Assembly: GCF_041052385.1 (NCBI RefSeq)
Contig: NZ_CP163439.1
Span: 5,507,001-5,571,000, forward strand
DNA length: 64,000 nucleotides
From: Streptomyces sp. R28
Lineage (GTDB): Bacteria > Actinomycetota > Actinomycetes > Streptomycetales > Streptomycetaceae
Direction: 5' to 3'
This document shows positions 7,692-16,023 of this stretch, one piece after another. Both the position numbers and the translations under genes were made by a program. Position 1 is the first letter of the stretch. Every line of letters begins with the position of its first letter. A model generated the notes under the pieces. The model did no database searches, was not told the DNA's origin, and saw nothing but the letters and a program-made list of their open reading frames with translations.

Positions 7692-8535
7692 GCCGGGAGA
7701 CGAGGGCCACCGTCAGGCCGAGGGCGACCAGCAGCCAGGACACCGTGCGCAGGGTCTGCGTCAGGGCGTCGTAGACCGCGCCCGCGGCCGGGCGGTGGGC
7801 CGCCTCGGACAGGTCGGCCAGCGTGAGCCGGCGGCCGACGGCCACCGCCAGGGCCAGGAACGCGCCGCCGAGGGCCGTGCCCAGCGCGGTGGCCGTGACC
7901 GCGCGGCGGCGGCAGGCGGCGAGCGCGATGCCGGTCGTGGCGAGCACGGCGGCTGCGACGGGCAGCCAGAAACCGGCGACTTCGAGCACGTCGTACCCCT
8001 TCCGGAGCCGGTCCAGTCGGTGGGCCGGGAGCACGGCGACCTCGGTGTGCTCGACCGGGATGCGGTGCGCCAACGAGACGTGGTCGTCGATGAGTTGGTG
8101 TTTGACCTGGGCGGTGATGGGGGCGACGTCGACCGTGACCGGGCGGTCGCGCCCGTCCTTGAGGGCGCTCAGGACGGCGTCGTGGAGCGCCCTGTTGCCC
8201 GCGTCCCACGCCGTGCGGAAGGCCTCGGTCCGGGTGAACGAGCGCACCGCGTCGTGCACGAAGGGGCGCATGGTGCGCAGCTCGGGCGACGCGGGGGATT
8301 CGGCCAGCCTGCGGTCGACCTCCTGCGTGATCCCGGCCCCGACGGTGTCCGCGACCGCGCCCTGCACGGCCGGATCCGCGGCGAGCGGCGCCATCGCGGT
8401 GACGTACCGGCCGGTGTCGGCCAGCCCGTACGTCACCCAGGCCGCCAGCACGCCGAACGGCACCAGGAGGCACGACAGGGCGATCAGCGCTGCCGACAGG
8501 GCGTTCCGCAGACGGGTGAGCACGTCTTCAGGCAA
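7606..8535 (-). CDS. Integral membrane protein of unknown function, 309 aa
   Basis: One N-terminal membrane helix (LSAALIALSCLLVPFGVLAA) is followed by an extracytoplasmic region of about 140 residues. Three helices follow near the C-terminus (VAGFWLPVAAAVLATTGIAL and two more) and then a basic Arg-rich tail. The layout suggests a bacterial envelope protein with a large outer loop; no catalytic motif is seen. Similar uncharacterised proteins occur in other streptomycetes. It ends inside the 3' end of the MocR gene, an unusually long antisense overlap. Confidence 0.75.
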   Translation of the reverse strand: MPEDVLTRLRNALSAALIALSCLLVPFGVLAAWVTYGLADTGRYVTAMAPLAADPAVQGAVADTVGAGITQEVDRRLAESPASPELRTMRPFVHDAVRSFTRTEAFRTAWDAGNRALHDAVLSALKDGRDRPVTVDVAPITAQVKHQLIDDHVSLAHRIPVEHTEVAVLPAHRLDRLRKGYDVLEVAGFWLPVAAAVLATTGIALAACRRRAVTATALGTALGGAFLALAVAVGRRLTLADLSEAAHRPAAGAVYDALTQTLRTVSWLLVALGLTVALVSRLTELLVRRRRASAAPAADQAPRPRQARA

Positions 8536-8691
8536 GGGTCATCGGGGCGGGCGGGCCAGTGGTGTGCCTGCATACGGCGGCACTATTCCGCTCTCCGGTG
8601 GAGCGTTCACCCGAACGGGTGTCTCATGGATCAGAGGAGCAAGGAGCGCAACGACGCTCCTGGTTCCGTGGGTGGATGAAGGGGAACGGGT

Positions 8692-8721
8692 CGGCCCCGG
8701 CTCCAGTGGCAGCCGGGGCCG
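8692..8721. terminator. GC-rich hairpin terminator
   Basis: CGGCCCCGGCT and its exact complement AGCCGGGGCCG form an 11-bp stem around an 8-nt loop. It lies just beyond the stop of the minus-strand gene ending at 8770. No U tract follows, as is common for actinomycete terminators. Confidence 0.55.
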
Positions 8722-8740
8722 ATCTGTGCGTCCGTTCATC

Positions 8741-8765
8741 CGCGTCCGCGTCCGCGTCCGCGTCC
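8741..8765. repeat. Short tandem hexamer CGCGTC, about four copies
   Basis: Four uninterrupted copies of CGCGTC lie between the hairpin at 8692 and the stop of the membrane gene at 8770. It is non-coding and probably slippage-prone; no function is evident. Confidence 0.6.
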
Positions 8766-8769
8766 GCCG

Positions 8770-9228
8770 TCAGCCGATACGGCGGCCTTGGGCGTCCTCG
8801 TGCGTGTAGTAGCGGTAGAACAGCACGGCGAAGAAGACCGCGCCGATCACCAGCCCCATGAGCGCGGACCTGAGGACACTCTTGTCGGTCTGGTCGTACA
8901 GGAACCCGAACGCGCTGCCCGCGAAGGCGGCCCACAGGATCGCGTGCACCTCGCGGATCGCGCGCTCGGCGACCCAGCGCACGGCGACGTACAGCACCAT
9001 GAACGCGGCCGCGGTGACGAAGCCGAAGAGCAGGTTCCAGCCGGTGATCTCACCGCCGGAGCGCCGGTTCGCCGCGGCCCAGTAGCCGTAGACGAGCCCG
9101 AGGACGATCGGTACGGCCACGCTCGCGACGCGGTGCGCCCGCGCGCTGAACACGTCGGGCAGGCCGCTCGTGCCGCTGGTGCCCGTCCTTGCAGTCCGCC
9201 CGCCGGGCGCGGGTGCCGCATGAGCCAT
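8770..9228 (-). CDS. Conserved four-helix membrane protein, 152 aa
   Basis: After an Ala/Gly/Thr-rich cytoplasmic N-terminus, four hydrophobic helices are visible (VPIVLGLVYGYWAAA, LLFGFVTAAAFMVLYVAV, AAFAGSAFGFLY, LVIGAVFFAVLFY). The end is YYTHEDAQGRRIG. Similar proteins are widespread in Streptomyces as uncharacterised integral membrane proteins. ATG 9228 is set by GAGAGGAG 8 nt upstream. It is divergent from the SpoIIE phosphatase gene. No functional residues can be identified. Confidence 0.78.
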   Translation of the reverse strand: MAHAAPAPGGRTARTGTSGTSGLPDVFSARAHRVASVAVPIVLGLVYGYWAAANRRSGGEITGWNLLFGFVTAAAFMVLYVAVRWVAERAIREVHAILWAAFAGSAFGFLYDQTDKSVLRSALMGLVIGAVFFAVLFYRYYTHEDAQGRRIG

Positions 9229-9411
9229 GAGAGCACTCCTCTCTCTCCTCGCCCCCGCCATCCAGGGCACACCTGATGGCGGTCCTTCGGCAAGTCGGCG
9301 GTGCGAAAGTCGGCGGTGCGACGCGGTCCGTCCGGCGCACCGGTCGCACGGACCGTGGGAGCCCCGGGTACCCGGATGCGGCTCGCCGAACGCCGTGCTT
9401 CGCTGAAGCCC

Positions 9412-10638
9412 ATGAGGGCCGTAAGCGACGGTGGAGCCGGCCCGCAGGGCGAGGCGCGCCGGCCGCAGCTGCTGCGCGTGCGCGGCCGTAGCGTCGCCTG
9501 GGTGCCGCCGCTGCTGTTGCTCGTAGGCATCGTGGCGGTCGACTTCGAGACCAGCAGCGACTTCAGGATCCTGTCCTGGATGGTGCTGGTGCCCGGTATC
9601 GCCGCCGCGATCTGCGGGGTGTGGGGGACGGCCGTGTACGCGGCGCTCGCGCCCGCCACGTACGTCGCCGCGGACGCCGTCCTGCCGCACGAGTACCAGG
9701 CCGGCCTGGCCGACCTCTGCCTCGCCGGCATCGGCGGCGTCCTCGCCACGCTGGCCTGCGTGGTCCGGGTCCGTGGCGAACAGCGCATGCTGCACATGCA
9801 GGACGTCGCCGAGACGGTCCGCCGTACCGTGCTGCGCCCGCTGCCCGCGGGGTGGGGCGGCCTCGACCACGCGGCGGTGTATCTCGCGGCCGACACCGAG
9901 GCCAGGGTCGGCGGCGACTTCTACGACATCCAGATCGGCCTGCACGGCACCCGCGTCATCCTCGGCGACGTGCAGGGCAAGGGGCTCGGCGCGGTGGAGG
10001 CGGCGGCCGCGCTGCTCGGCACGTTCCGCGAGGCCGCCTACCACGAGGTGGATCTGACGACGGTCGCCGTGCGGCTGGAGGCGCGCATGCAGCGGCACAT
10101 CCTTATGGGTACGGCGCTCGGCAAGGAGGAGGGCGACAGGTTCGCCACCGCCGTGCTGCTCGGCTTCCCCGAGGAGGGGCGGGAGGACGCCATGGACGCG
10201 GTCGTCCTCGGCCACGAGACCCCGCTCGTCGTCTGCCCCGACGGCGTACGGTCGCTGCCGCCCGGCCACGGTCTGCCCCTCGGCTACGGGGGGCTCGTCC
10301 CAGCCGACGGCCCGCCACCGGTGCTGCGGGTGCCGCTCGCTCCCGGGGAGACGCTGCTGCTGACCACGGACGGCGTGACCGAGGCCCGGGACGGCGACGG
10401 CGCCTTCTATCCGCTCGCCGACGAGGTCGCCGCCGCCGTCGCGGCCGACCCGGGGCTCGCGCAGCCCCGGCGCCTGGTCGCCTTCGTGCGGGAGCGCACG
10501 CTGCGGCACTGCGGCGGGCATCTGGACGACGACACGACCGTGTTCGCGGTACGGCGGGAGGACGGAACGCGGGAGGACGGGATGCGGGAGGACGGGATGC
10601 GGGGGAATGGGGACGGAAATGGACGTTTGCGGTCCTGA
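9412..10638 (+). CDS. Membrane-anchored SpoIIE/PP2C-type Ser phosphatase, 408 aa
   Basis: Residues about 20-110 hold several membrane helices. The C-terminal 260 residues are a PPM phosphatase of the SpoIIE/RsbU type with RVGGDFYDI (metal aspartate), VILGDVQGKGLGA, LLLTTDGVTEARD and DDDTTVFAV. Such enzymes dephosphorylate anti-anti-sigma proteins and so control sigma factors. A repeated R-E-D-G-M tail follows the domain. The start is uncertain: ATG 9412 is given, ATG 9376 is in frame, and neither has a strong ribosome-binding site. No sigma factor or anti-sigma gene is adjacent. Confidence 0.85.
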   Translation: MRAVSDGGAGPQGEARRPQLLRVRGRSVAWVPPLLLLVGIVAVDFETSSDFRILSWMVLVPGIAAAICGVWGTAVYAALAPATYVAADAVLPHEYQAGLADLCLAGIGGVLATLACVVRVRGEQRMLHMQDVAETVRRTVLRPLPAGWGGLDHAAVYLAADTEARVGGDFYDIQIGLHGTRVILGDVQGKGLGAVEAAAALLGTFREAAYHEVDLTTVAVRLEARMQRHILMGTALGKEEGDRFATAVLLGFPEEGREDAMDAVVLGHETPLVVCPDGVRSLPPGHGLPLGYGGLVPADGPPPVLRVPLAPGETLLLTTDGVTEARDGDGAFYPLADEVAAAVAADPGLAQPRRLVAFVRERTLRHCGGHLDDDTTVFAVRREDGTREDGMREDGMRGNGDGNGRLRS

Positions 10639-10708
10639 GATCCCCCCTTTGCAGCCGCAGCGGTTACGGTGCTGCCGTACGTGATCGACGGGGGATGGGG
10701 AGGGACCG

Positions 10709-12382
10709 ATGCCCGGAACCGTGCTGCTGCTGGCCGCCGCACCGGCGGCCAAGGGCTGTCTGGTGGATGCCGCCTCCGTGCTCCCCGTCCTCGCCGCGGT
10801 CCCGCCCACGGTGCTGTCCGGCACGGACACGGCGAACGTGGTGGAACTCGCCGACCCCCTGGAACCGCAGGCCGTCCTCACCCGCCTGCGCGCCGCCGCG
10901 GCCGCCCCCGCGCCGCTCACCGTCTTCGTCACCGGCCAGCTGCAACTGGACCGCCGCCAGCACCTGCCCCACCTCGCGCTGGCCCGGACGACCCCGTCGA
11001 CGGTCCGCTACACCGGCTTCCCCTGGCACTGGTTCCGTGAGGAACTGCGCCTGCGCGCACCGGGTTCGACCACCCTGCTCCTCGACCTGCACGCCGACGC
11101 CGAGGCCTGGGAGTGGCTGCTCGCCAACCCCCTCGACTCGGGCCGCGGCAGCACGGTCTACGGCCGTATCGCGCCCCCGCCGAACCGCCGCACGGTGGCG
11201 ACGCCGGCCTACATGAAGGCCGTCGCCACCCTCCTGCGCAGCGGCCACCGCCCACCCCTCGACCAACTGCACCACCAGGCCCTGTCCCGGATCGCCCCCG
11301 AGGGTGGCCCGGGCACCGACATCATCCTGACCGCACAGGGGCCGACGCAGCTCCCTGCGCAGAGTCCCGTGCCGGTCCCGGGGCCGGGCGCTTCGCGGAG
11401 TTCCGTCCCAGTCCCGGTACAGGTTCCGGTTCCGGTTCCGGTGGCGGTGGCGAGTTACGGGCAGGGTCCTGGGCCGGGCGGGGGGCAGAGTCCTGTGCTG
11501 GTACCGGTGCCGGGTTCCGTGCAGAATCCCCCGCCGGTCCCGGTGCAGAGTCCCGCACCGGGCCCTGCGTCGAGTGCCGCGCAGAATGGCCCGTCGAGTC
11601 CGGGGCAGAGTTCCCCGCAGGTCCCTGCTCACGGGCCCGCGCCGGTTTCCGTGCCGAGCTCCGTGGCGACGTCCGCGCCGAGCTCCGCGTCGGCTTCCAT
11701 GCCGAGCTCTGTGCCGAGCTCTGTGCCGAGCTCCAGGCCGAGCTCCAGGCCGAGCTCCGTGCCGGCTTCCGCGTCGAGTGGCGCGCGGACCCTCCCGCCG
11801 ATCCCTGTCCACAGCCCCGCATCCACTCCCGCGCCGCCCCCCGTGCAGGCTTCCGCACCGCTGCCCCCCGTGCAGGCGGCCACGTCCACCCCCATGCCGG
11901 CTTCCGCGCCCACCCCCACCCTGGCCTTCGCGCTGAGCCCCGCGCACAGCCCCCTGCCGAGTGACCCGCACGCCGATATCGCTGCCGCCATCGAGGCCGG
12001 GCGGGCCGGGGAGGCCGATGGGCTGGCCGCGCATCATGAGCAGGTTGCCGTGCGCAGTCATGGGCCCTACTCCGAGGAGGCCCTGCATTGGATCGAGGTC
12101 CGGGCGGATCTGGCGATGCTGGCGGGGGACTCGGTGCGCAGTTGCCGTACCTGGCTGACGGTTGCCTCGGCTCGGCTCTCCGCAGGGCAGGCCCCGGACA
12201 CGCCCGCGGTGGAGGCCGCGGTGGACCGGGCCCACCATCAGTGGGGCCAGATCCACGACACGGCGGCGGTGCGTGAACTGGGCTCCGCCCTGGCGGAGTT
12301 GAGGGGCCGGGTGCCGGGCCGCCGACGGGGCGCTCTGGAGAACGTCCATCAGCGGCTGCGGCAACTGCAGGTCAGCGGGTGA
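10709..12382 (+). CDS. Unknown protein with conserved ends and a very long Pro/Ser/Val linker, 557 aa
   Basis: ATG 10709 follows GGGGAGGGACCG. The first 210 residues form an alpha/beta domain (GTVLLLAAAPAAKGCLVDAA ... PLTVFVTGQLQLDRR ... TTLLLDLHADAEAWEWL) whose strand order loosely recalls caspase-like or flavodoxin-like folds, but no catalytic pair is assigned. About 200 residues of Pro/Val/Ser low complexity follow, encoded by internal DNA repeats (VPSS and PVPV types). The last 140 residues are helical and TPR-like (LAAHHEQVAVRSHGPYSEEA ... WIEVRADLAMLAGD). The gene ends 4 bp from the convergent propeller gene. Confidence 0.7.
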   Translation: MPGTVLLLAAAPAAKGCLVDAASVLPVLAAVPPTVLSGTDTANVVELADPLEPQAVLTRLRAAAAAPAPLTVFVTGQLQLDRRQHLPHLALARTTPSTVRYTGFPWHWFREELRLRAPGSTTLLLDLHADAEAWEWLLANPLDSGRGSTVYGRIAPPPNRRTVATPAYMKAVATLLRSGHRPPLDQLHHQALSRIAPEGGPGTDIILTAQGPTQLPAQSPVPVPGPGASRSSVPVPVQVPVPVPVAVASYGQGPGPGGGQSPVLVPVPGSVQNPPPVPVQSPAPGPASSAAQNGPSSPGQSSPQVPAHGPAPVSVPSSVATSAPSSASASMPSSVPSSVPSSRPSSRPSSVPASASSGARTLPPIPVHSPASTPAPPPVQASAPLPPVQAATSTPMPASAPTPTLAFALSPAHSPLPSDPHADIAAAIEAGRAGEADGLAAHHEQVAVRSHGPYSEEALHWIEVRADLAMLAGDSVRSCRTWLTVASARLSAGQAPDTPAVEAAVDRAHHQWGQIHDTAAVRELGSALAELRGRVPGRRRGALENVHQRLRQLQVSG

Positions 12383-12386
12383 CGGT

Positions 12387-14387
12387 TCAGCGGGTGAAGG
12401 TGAAGTACTTCCAGGCGCCGTACGTCGTCGCGTTGACGTTGTCGCCCGACGCCGTGTCGACGTACGACGAGCGGACCCGGAAGCGGGGCCCGATGGGCGG
12501 GGTGCCGTCCAGGGTGACCGAGTCCTTGCCGTAGGTGTCGAGCGCGAAGTACTCCGAAGCCGTCGTCTGCCAGGCGCCGTCGTAGAACCGCTGCACCTGG
12601 AACTGGTACTTGCGGCCCGGGTACATCGTCATCGTCGTGTTGTAGACCGGGTCCTTGGACTGGTGGAAGTAGTAGTACTTCTCGTTCCAGGCCGTGGCCG
12701 TCTTGTAGGAGCCGCTCAGCGAGGTCGAGATCGCCACCTTGGTGTAGACGGTGTTGGTCGTCGTCTTCGCCGCGTACCGCGTGTCGCCCGTGAACTTGGC
12801 GCTGACCTTGGTGTCCCGGGTGAGGTGGACGGTCGCCGTCAGGTTGCCGGCCGAGTCCACCGCGCCCTTCTTGACCAGCGTGTTGGGCTTGTCGGAGCCG
12901 TAGGGGTCGGCCCAGATCTCCACGGTGCGGTTCTTGTACGTGGTGCCGAGGTGCGCGGTGAAGGTGACGTTGCTGCCGTAGCCGTACACCTTGAGGTTGT
13001 TGTTCAGCGTCACCGTCGTTGCCGTCTTGGCGACGGTCACCGAGCGGGTGGCCGTGGCGCCCGCGTGGTCGGCGTCGCCCGCGTAGGTCACGGTGTAGCT
13101 CACCTTGCCGCCGGCCGGCGGGGTGTCCGTGAAGGAGTACGAGCCGTCCGCGGCGACGGTCGCCGTGCCGAGCGTCTTGCCGCTCGGGGACTCGTCGTCG
13201 GTGCGGACGACGGAGAGCGTGGTGCCTGCCGGGAACGCCACCGCGGAACCCAGTGTGCCGGTCAGGGTCAGGGGCTTGGCGCGGGTCGCCGTGGCGGGGG
13301 CGCCCGCCGTGAGGGTGGTGGACGCCTTCGTCGGGGCGTCGAAGATCCGCAGCGAGTAGGCGTCGCTGTCGTTCTTCGACACCGCGAACAGCTTGCTCTC
13401 GTCCGGCGCCCAGGCGAGCCCGGCCGGCGCGAGCGTGTCGGAGCCGCTGGTGGTACCGGTGTTGGGGAAGTCGTACTGCTTCAGCGGGGACGACACGCCC
13501 TGCTTGAAGACGTGCACGTCCGGGTCGTACCAGGAGAAGGTGCCCGCCGCGACGTCGCCGTTCGGGGCGATGTCCACCGCGTTCGGGTAGGTGTTGGTGA
13601 CGTACTTGCCGTCCGCGGAGAGGTCGGAGAGCTTGTAGACCGCCTGGTAGTACGGCGACCCGCTGGCCGTGATGACGTCCTTGCCGTCCGGCGTGACCGC
13701 GAGGTCGGCGAGGTTGCCGCCGCCGGTGTTGCCCGGGTCGAAGGCGTACGTGCTCCGGCTCGCGGTGCCCGAGGAGACGTCGTACACGGCGAGCACGACC
13801 GGGCTCTGGCTCGGCGCGCCCGCGACCAGCGTGCCCGGGGCGCCCGCGGAGGCGTCCAGGATCGGGGCGTCGTAGAACGTGCGGTTGGTGTCCTGGCCCA
13901 GGCTGACGACCGGGTCGGTGCCGCTCAGGTCGAGCGAGCCGATGTTGCCGTCGCCCCCGGAGCCGTAGCTGAACCAGAGCTTGCCGCCGGTGAGGGCGAC
14001 GTACTCGGGCCCGGCGGTCCCCGTCGCGTAGCGGTGGGCCTCCGTCGCGGTGGCCGTGTCGATCGCGACGACCGCGTCGGCGTCCGCGACGGCCGCGTAC
14101 AGGGTGCCCGAGTCGGGCGACAGCTCCAGGCCGTGGACGCCGGGGAGCGAGCCGACGGTGCCGACGACCGTGCCGGCGTAGTCGGTGACCAGGACCTGGC
14201 CGGCGGTCGGGTCGCTGATGAAGACCCGCTGGTGGACCCCGTCGACGACGATGTCGCCGGTCGACTTCAGGGGCAGGGTGGTGCTGGAGTCGGCGGCCGC
14301 GGACCCGGCGCCGGTCGCGGCGAGGGCGACCGAGCTGAAGAGGACCGCGAGTGCTGTCGCGGTAGTGGGAAGAGTGCGTCTGCGCAC
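12387..14387 (-). CDS. Secreted beta-propeller protein with Ig-like repeats, 666 aa
   Basis: A signal peptide (LAVLFSSVALAATGAGSAAA) is followed by a YncE/NHL-like propeller of about 330 residues (GDIVVDGVHQRVFISDP, GLELSPDSGTLYAAV, LAVTPDGKDVIT). Two or three Ig-like/big domains come next (FPAGTTLSVVRTDD; VSYTVTYAGDADHAGATAT) and a C-terminal beta domain with YGAWKYFTF. It is probably extracellular, binding a surface or polymer; no catalytic residues are seen. Start GTG 14387 follows a GGGGGG tract. Such proteins are common in Streptomyces secretomes. Confidence 0.8.
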   Translation of the reverse strand: MRRRTLPTTATALAVLFSSVALAATGAGSAAADSSTTLPLKSTGDIVVDGVHQRVFISDPTAGQVLVTDYAGTVVGTVGSLPGVHGLELSPDSGTLYAAVADADAVVAIDTATATEAHRYATGTAGPEYVALTGGKLWFSYGSGGDGNIGSLDLSGTDPVVSLGQDTNRTFYDAPILDASAGAPGTLVAGAPSQSPVVLAVYDVSSGTASRSTYAFDPGNTGGGNLADLAVTPDGKDVITASGSPYYQAVYKLSDLSADGKYVTNTYPNAVDIAPNGDVAAGTFSWYDPDVHVFKQGVSSPLKQYDFPNTGTTSGSDTLAPAGLAWAPDESKLFAVSKNDSDAYSLRIFDAPTKASTTLTAGAPATATRAKPLTLTGTLGSAVAFPAGTTLSVVRTDDESPSGKTLGTATVAADGSYSFTDTPPAGGKVSYTVTYAGDADHAGATATRSVTVAKTATTVTLNNNLKVYGYGSNVTFTAHLGTTYKNRTVEIWADPYGSDKPNTLVKKGAVDSAGNLTATVHLTRDTKVSAKFTGDTRYAAKTTTNTVYTKVAISTSLSGSYKTATAWNEKYYYFHQSKDPVYNTTMTMYPGRKYQFQVQRFYDGAWQTTASEYFALDTYGKDSVTLDGTPPIGPRFRVRSSYVDTASGDNVNATTYGAWKYFTFTR

Positions 14388-14537
14388 GGTTTTTCGAACC
14401 CCCCGGAACGAAAAAAGAAGTGGGCGGCGGACGCGGCAGGAAAGGGCACGCGTGTCGCCGTAAGTGATCGAAGGCTAGGACATGGCACTGACAGCCGGTC
14501 CATGGGCTCCGTAAGAGACGGGTGAGAACGAGAGGGA

Positions 14538-14576
14538 GCCCCCGGCGGGGCAGGGGGGAGTGTCCCCGCCGGGGGC
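14538..14576 (-). terminator. Strong GC hairpin downstream of the NLP gene
   Basis: GCCCCCGGCGGGG (14538-14550) and its exact complement (14564-14576) form a 13-bp stem with a 13-nt loop, 37 bp beyond the stop of the NLP gene at 14613. Confidence 0.6.
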
Positions 14577-14612
14577 GGCTCGTGGTGGCGCGGCGCGGTG
14601 GCCGCTCGGGCG

Positions 14613-15392
14613 TCAGAACGCGGGGACCTCGCCGGGCCGGGCCTTGTTGATGTTGCTGACCAGGTTGTTGGTCAGCGGGAAGTTGGCCCTGCCCCACTGG
14701 GAGTTCCACAGGGCGTCGCGCGGCGTCTTGTCCATCTGCTCCATGGTGACCAGGGCCGGCGTGTCCCAGTGATTGCCCGGGCCCCAGGCCTCCGTGTCCT
14801 CGCCCCACCCGGCGAAGCGGAAGGCGTGCGTGCTCGCGCCGTCCTTGTGGTAGACGATCTTGACGCGGTTGCCGTCCATCGGCACCTCGTTGATCGGGTG
14901 GGTGCTGTAGCCGCCGTGCCGGGAGGCGGACAGGTACCGGGGGCGCTCCTCGCCCTGCTTCTGGAAGACCACGACGGACTCCCAGTCGTGGCGGTGCCCG
15001 AAGGCGTCGGCGCCGTTGAGCGTCTGGTCCTTCTCGAAGTAGAGCGCGTAGACGTAGGCGCACCAGCCGTTTCTGCACAGAGACTGCGCGTACGTGTTGG
15101 CTCTGCCGAGGTGGCCGTCCCGGCACTGGCCGGTGATAGAGCCGCTGTTGTTGAGACCGCCGTTGAGCTGTCCGCCCGCGTCCACCGCCGCCGCGGGGAA
15201 GCAGCCGTCCGAGTCGTAGTCGAACAACGGCATGTACTTGTTCTGGAACGTGCTTGCGTTCCACGGCAGCGGGTTCAGGACGGCGGCGCTGGCGCTGCCC
15301 GTCAGAGTGACAGTCAGGGCGGCGGCGCTGCCCAGGACGAGGGCGGCCTTGGCGAGGCGGGACCGTCGGCGGGGCTTGGCTGTCTGCGACAT
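14613..15392 (-). CDS. Secreted NPP1/NLP family protein (necrosis-inducing-like), 259 aa
   Basis: The diagnostic heptapeptide GHRHDWE (residues 132-138) and the surrounding GADAFGHRHDWESVVVFQ identify the NPP1/NLP family. In plant-pathogen members these acidic and His residues hold the metal needed for membrane binding and cytolysis of dicot cells. A twin-Arg-like basic start and hydrophobic helix (LAKAALVLGSAAALTVTLTG) form a signal peptide cleaved near AASA. Two Cys pairs are present. ATG 15392 is set by GGAG 7 nt upstream. Many saprophytic Streptomyces carry NLPs, so toxicity is not proven. It shares an upstream element with the mART gene. Confidence 0.9.
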   Translation of the reverse strand: MSQTAKPRRRSRLAKAALVLGSAAALTVTLTGSASAAVLNPLPWNASTFQNKYMPLFDYDSDGCFPAAAVDAGGQLNGGLNNSGSITGQCRDGHLGRANTYAQSLCRNGWCAYVYALYFEKDQTLNGADAFGHRHDWESVVVFQKQGEERPRYLSASRHGGYSTHPINEVPMDGNRVKIVYHKDGASTHAFRFAGWGEDTEAWGPGNHWDTPALVTMEQMDKTPRDALWNSQWGRANFPLTNNLVSNINKARPGEVPAF

Positions 15393-15458
15393 GTGGGTGC
15401 TCCGGTGGTTCGTTCTGCCGGGAGTCCGGCGGGACGAGAACGAGACTGGAGCGCGGGG

Positions 15459-15495
15459 AATTGATCGGCGGCATGTTCTGAACAGGGAAATCAAT
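15459..15495 (-). promoter_or_regulatory. Bipartite element ATTGATT-N23-ATCAATT upstream of the NLP gene
   Basis: On the coding strand ATTGATT (15495-15489) and ATCAATT (15465-15459) are separated by exactly 23 bp and end 67 bp before the NLP start. The same arrangement precedes the mART gene at nearly the same distance. The half-sites are inverted repeats of each other, as expected for a dimer or paired-dimer site. Confidence 0.6.
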
Positions 15496-15531
15496 CGTCC
15501 TCGGCGTTTCGGGGGGATGTTCCTCGTGGCG

Positions 15532-15748
15532 TCAGCACCCGTCCCTCTCGCGCCGCTCGCCGTTCACCTCACGTTGGGCCGCGGCCTTGGCGTCGCACTC
15601 GAACCAGACGGTCTTGCCGGGCCGGTCTGCCAAGGGCACCCACCCCCACCGATCCGTGACGGCCTCGACGGTCACCACTCCGCGCCCGTGCTCGGCCAGT
15701 TCGTCCACAGCTGTGGACAACAGCGGGCACGGGCTCGTGTCGTCGTAC
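15532..15748 (-). pseudogene. C-terminal remnant of an ATP-binding (HATPase, anti-sigma-like) regulator
   Basis: The last 70 residues of a typical Streptomyces RsbW-like ATP-binding protein are readable: YDDTSPCPLLSTAVDELAEH, GRGVVTVEAVTDRWGWVP and GKTVWFECDA. The N-terminal half with the N-box is absent, and the frame is interrupted upstream by DNA that encodes DUF397 on the other strand. In intact loci such a gene is divergent from an XRE-DUF397 pair. Its 5' end was probably lost in the same deletion that truncated the adjacent DUF397 gene. Confidence 0.7.
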
Positions 15749-15901
15749 AGCGGCAACACCGGCGGCGACTGCGTCGAGGTCGCCCACCTCACCCCCCACA
15801 TCGCCGTCCGCGACTCCAAGAACCCCGAGGTCGGCACCCTCACCCTCTCGCCGGAGGCGTACGTCGCCTTCGTGGGCCACGTCGGGGGCGTCGGCGCGTA
15901 G
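15740..15901 (+). pseudogene. C-terminal remnant of a DUF397 gene
   Basis: The sequence SSYSGNTGGDCVEVA ... VRDSKNPEVGTLTLSPEAYVAFV is the conserved core of DUF397, a small partner of XRE/DUF5753 regulators. The usual start and first 10-15 residues (W-x-K) are missing, and no ribosome-binding site precedes the core. Compare the intact copy at 30949-31176. The fragment abuts a truncated gene on the other strand at about 15740-15748. Confidence 0.7.
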
Positions 15902-15923
15902 CGCGCGGCCCCTGCGGTACGGC

Positions 15924-15956
15924 GGCGGCACCACCGCGTCGACCGGTGGTGCCGCC
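15924..15956. terminator. Hairpin after the DUF397 remnant
   Basis: GGCGGCACCACC and GGTGGTGCCGCC pair over 12 bp with a 9-nt loop. It lies between the DUF397 remnant and the convergent mART gene, so it can serve both. Confidence 0.55.
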
Positions 15957-16023
15957 TCGTGTCGGGTGCCCTGCGCGCCGGGATGGGCGGGCCGGGATCA
16001 CCGCGGCTCAGCCGTGGCCGGGA

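Noticed and set aside
10570..10625. Tandem GGACGGGATGCGGGA repeat as a regulatory array
   Set aside because: It is the coding sequence for the repeated R-E-D-G-M tail of the phosphatase.
8770..10932. Long minus-strand frame continuing upstream of the 152-aa membrane protein
   Set aside because: Only the last 152 codons resemble a protein; the rest is antisense to the SpoIIE phosphatase, and a good ribosome-binding site sits before ATG 9228.
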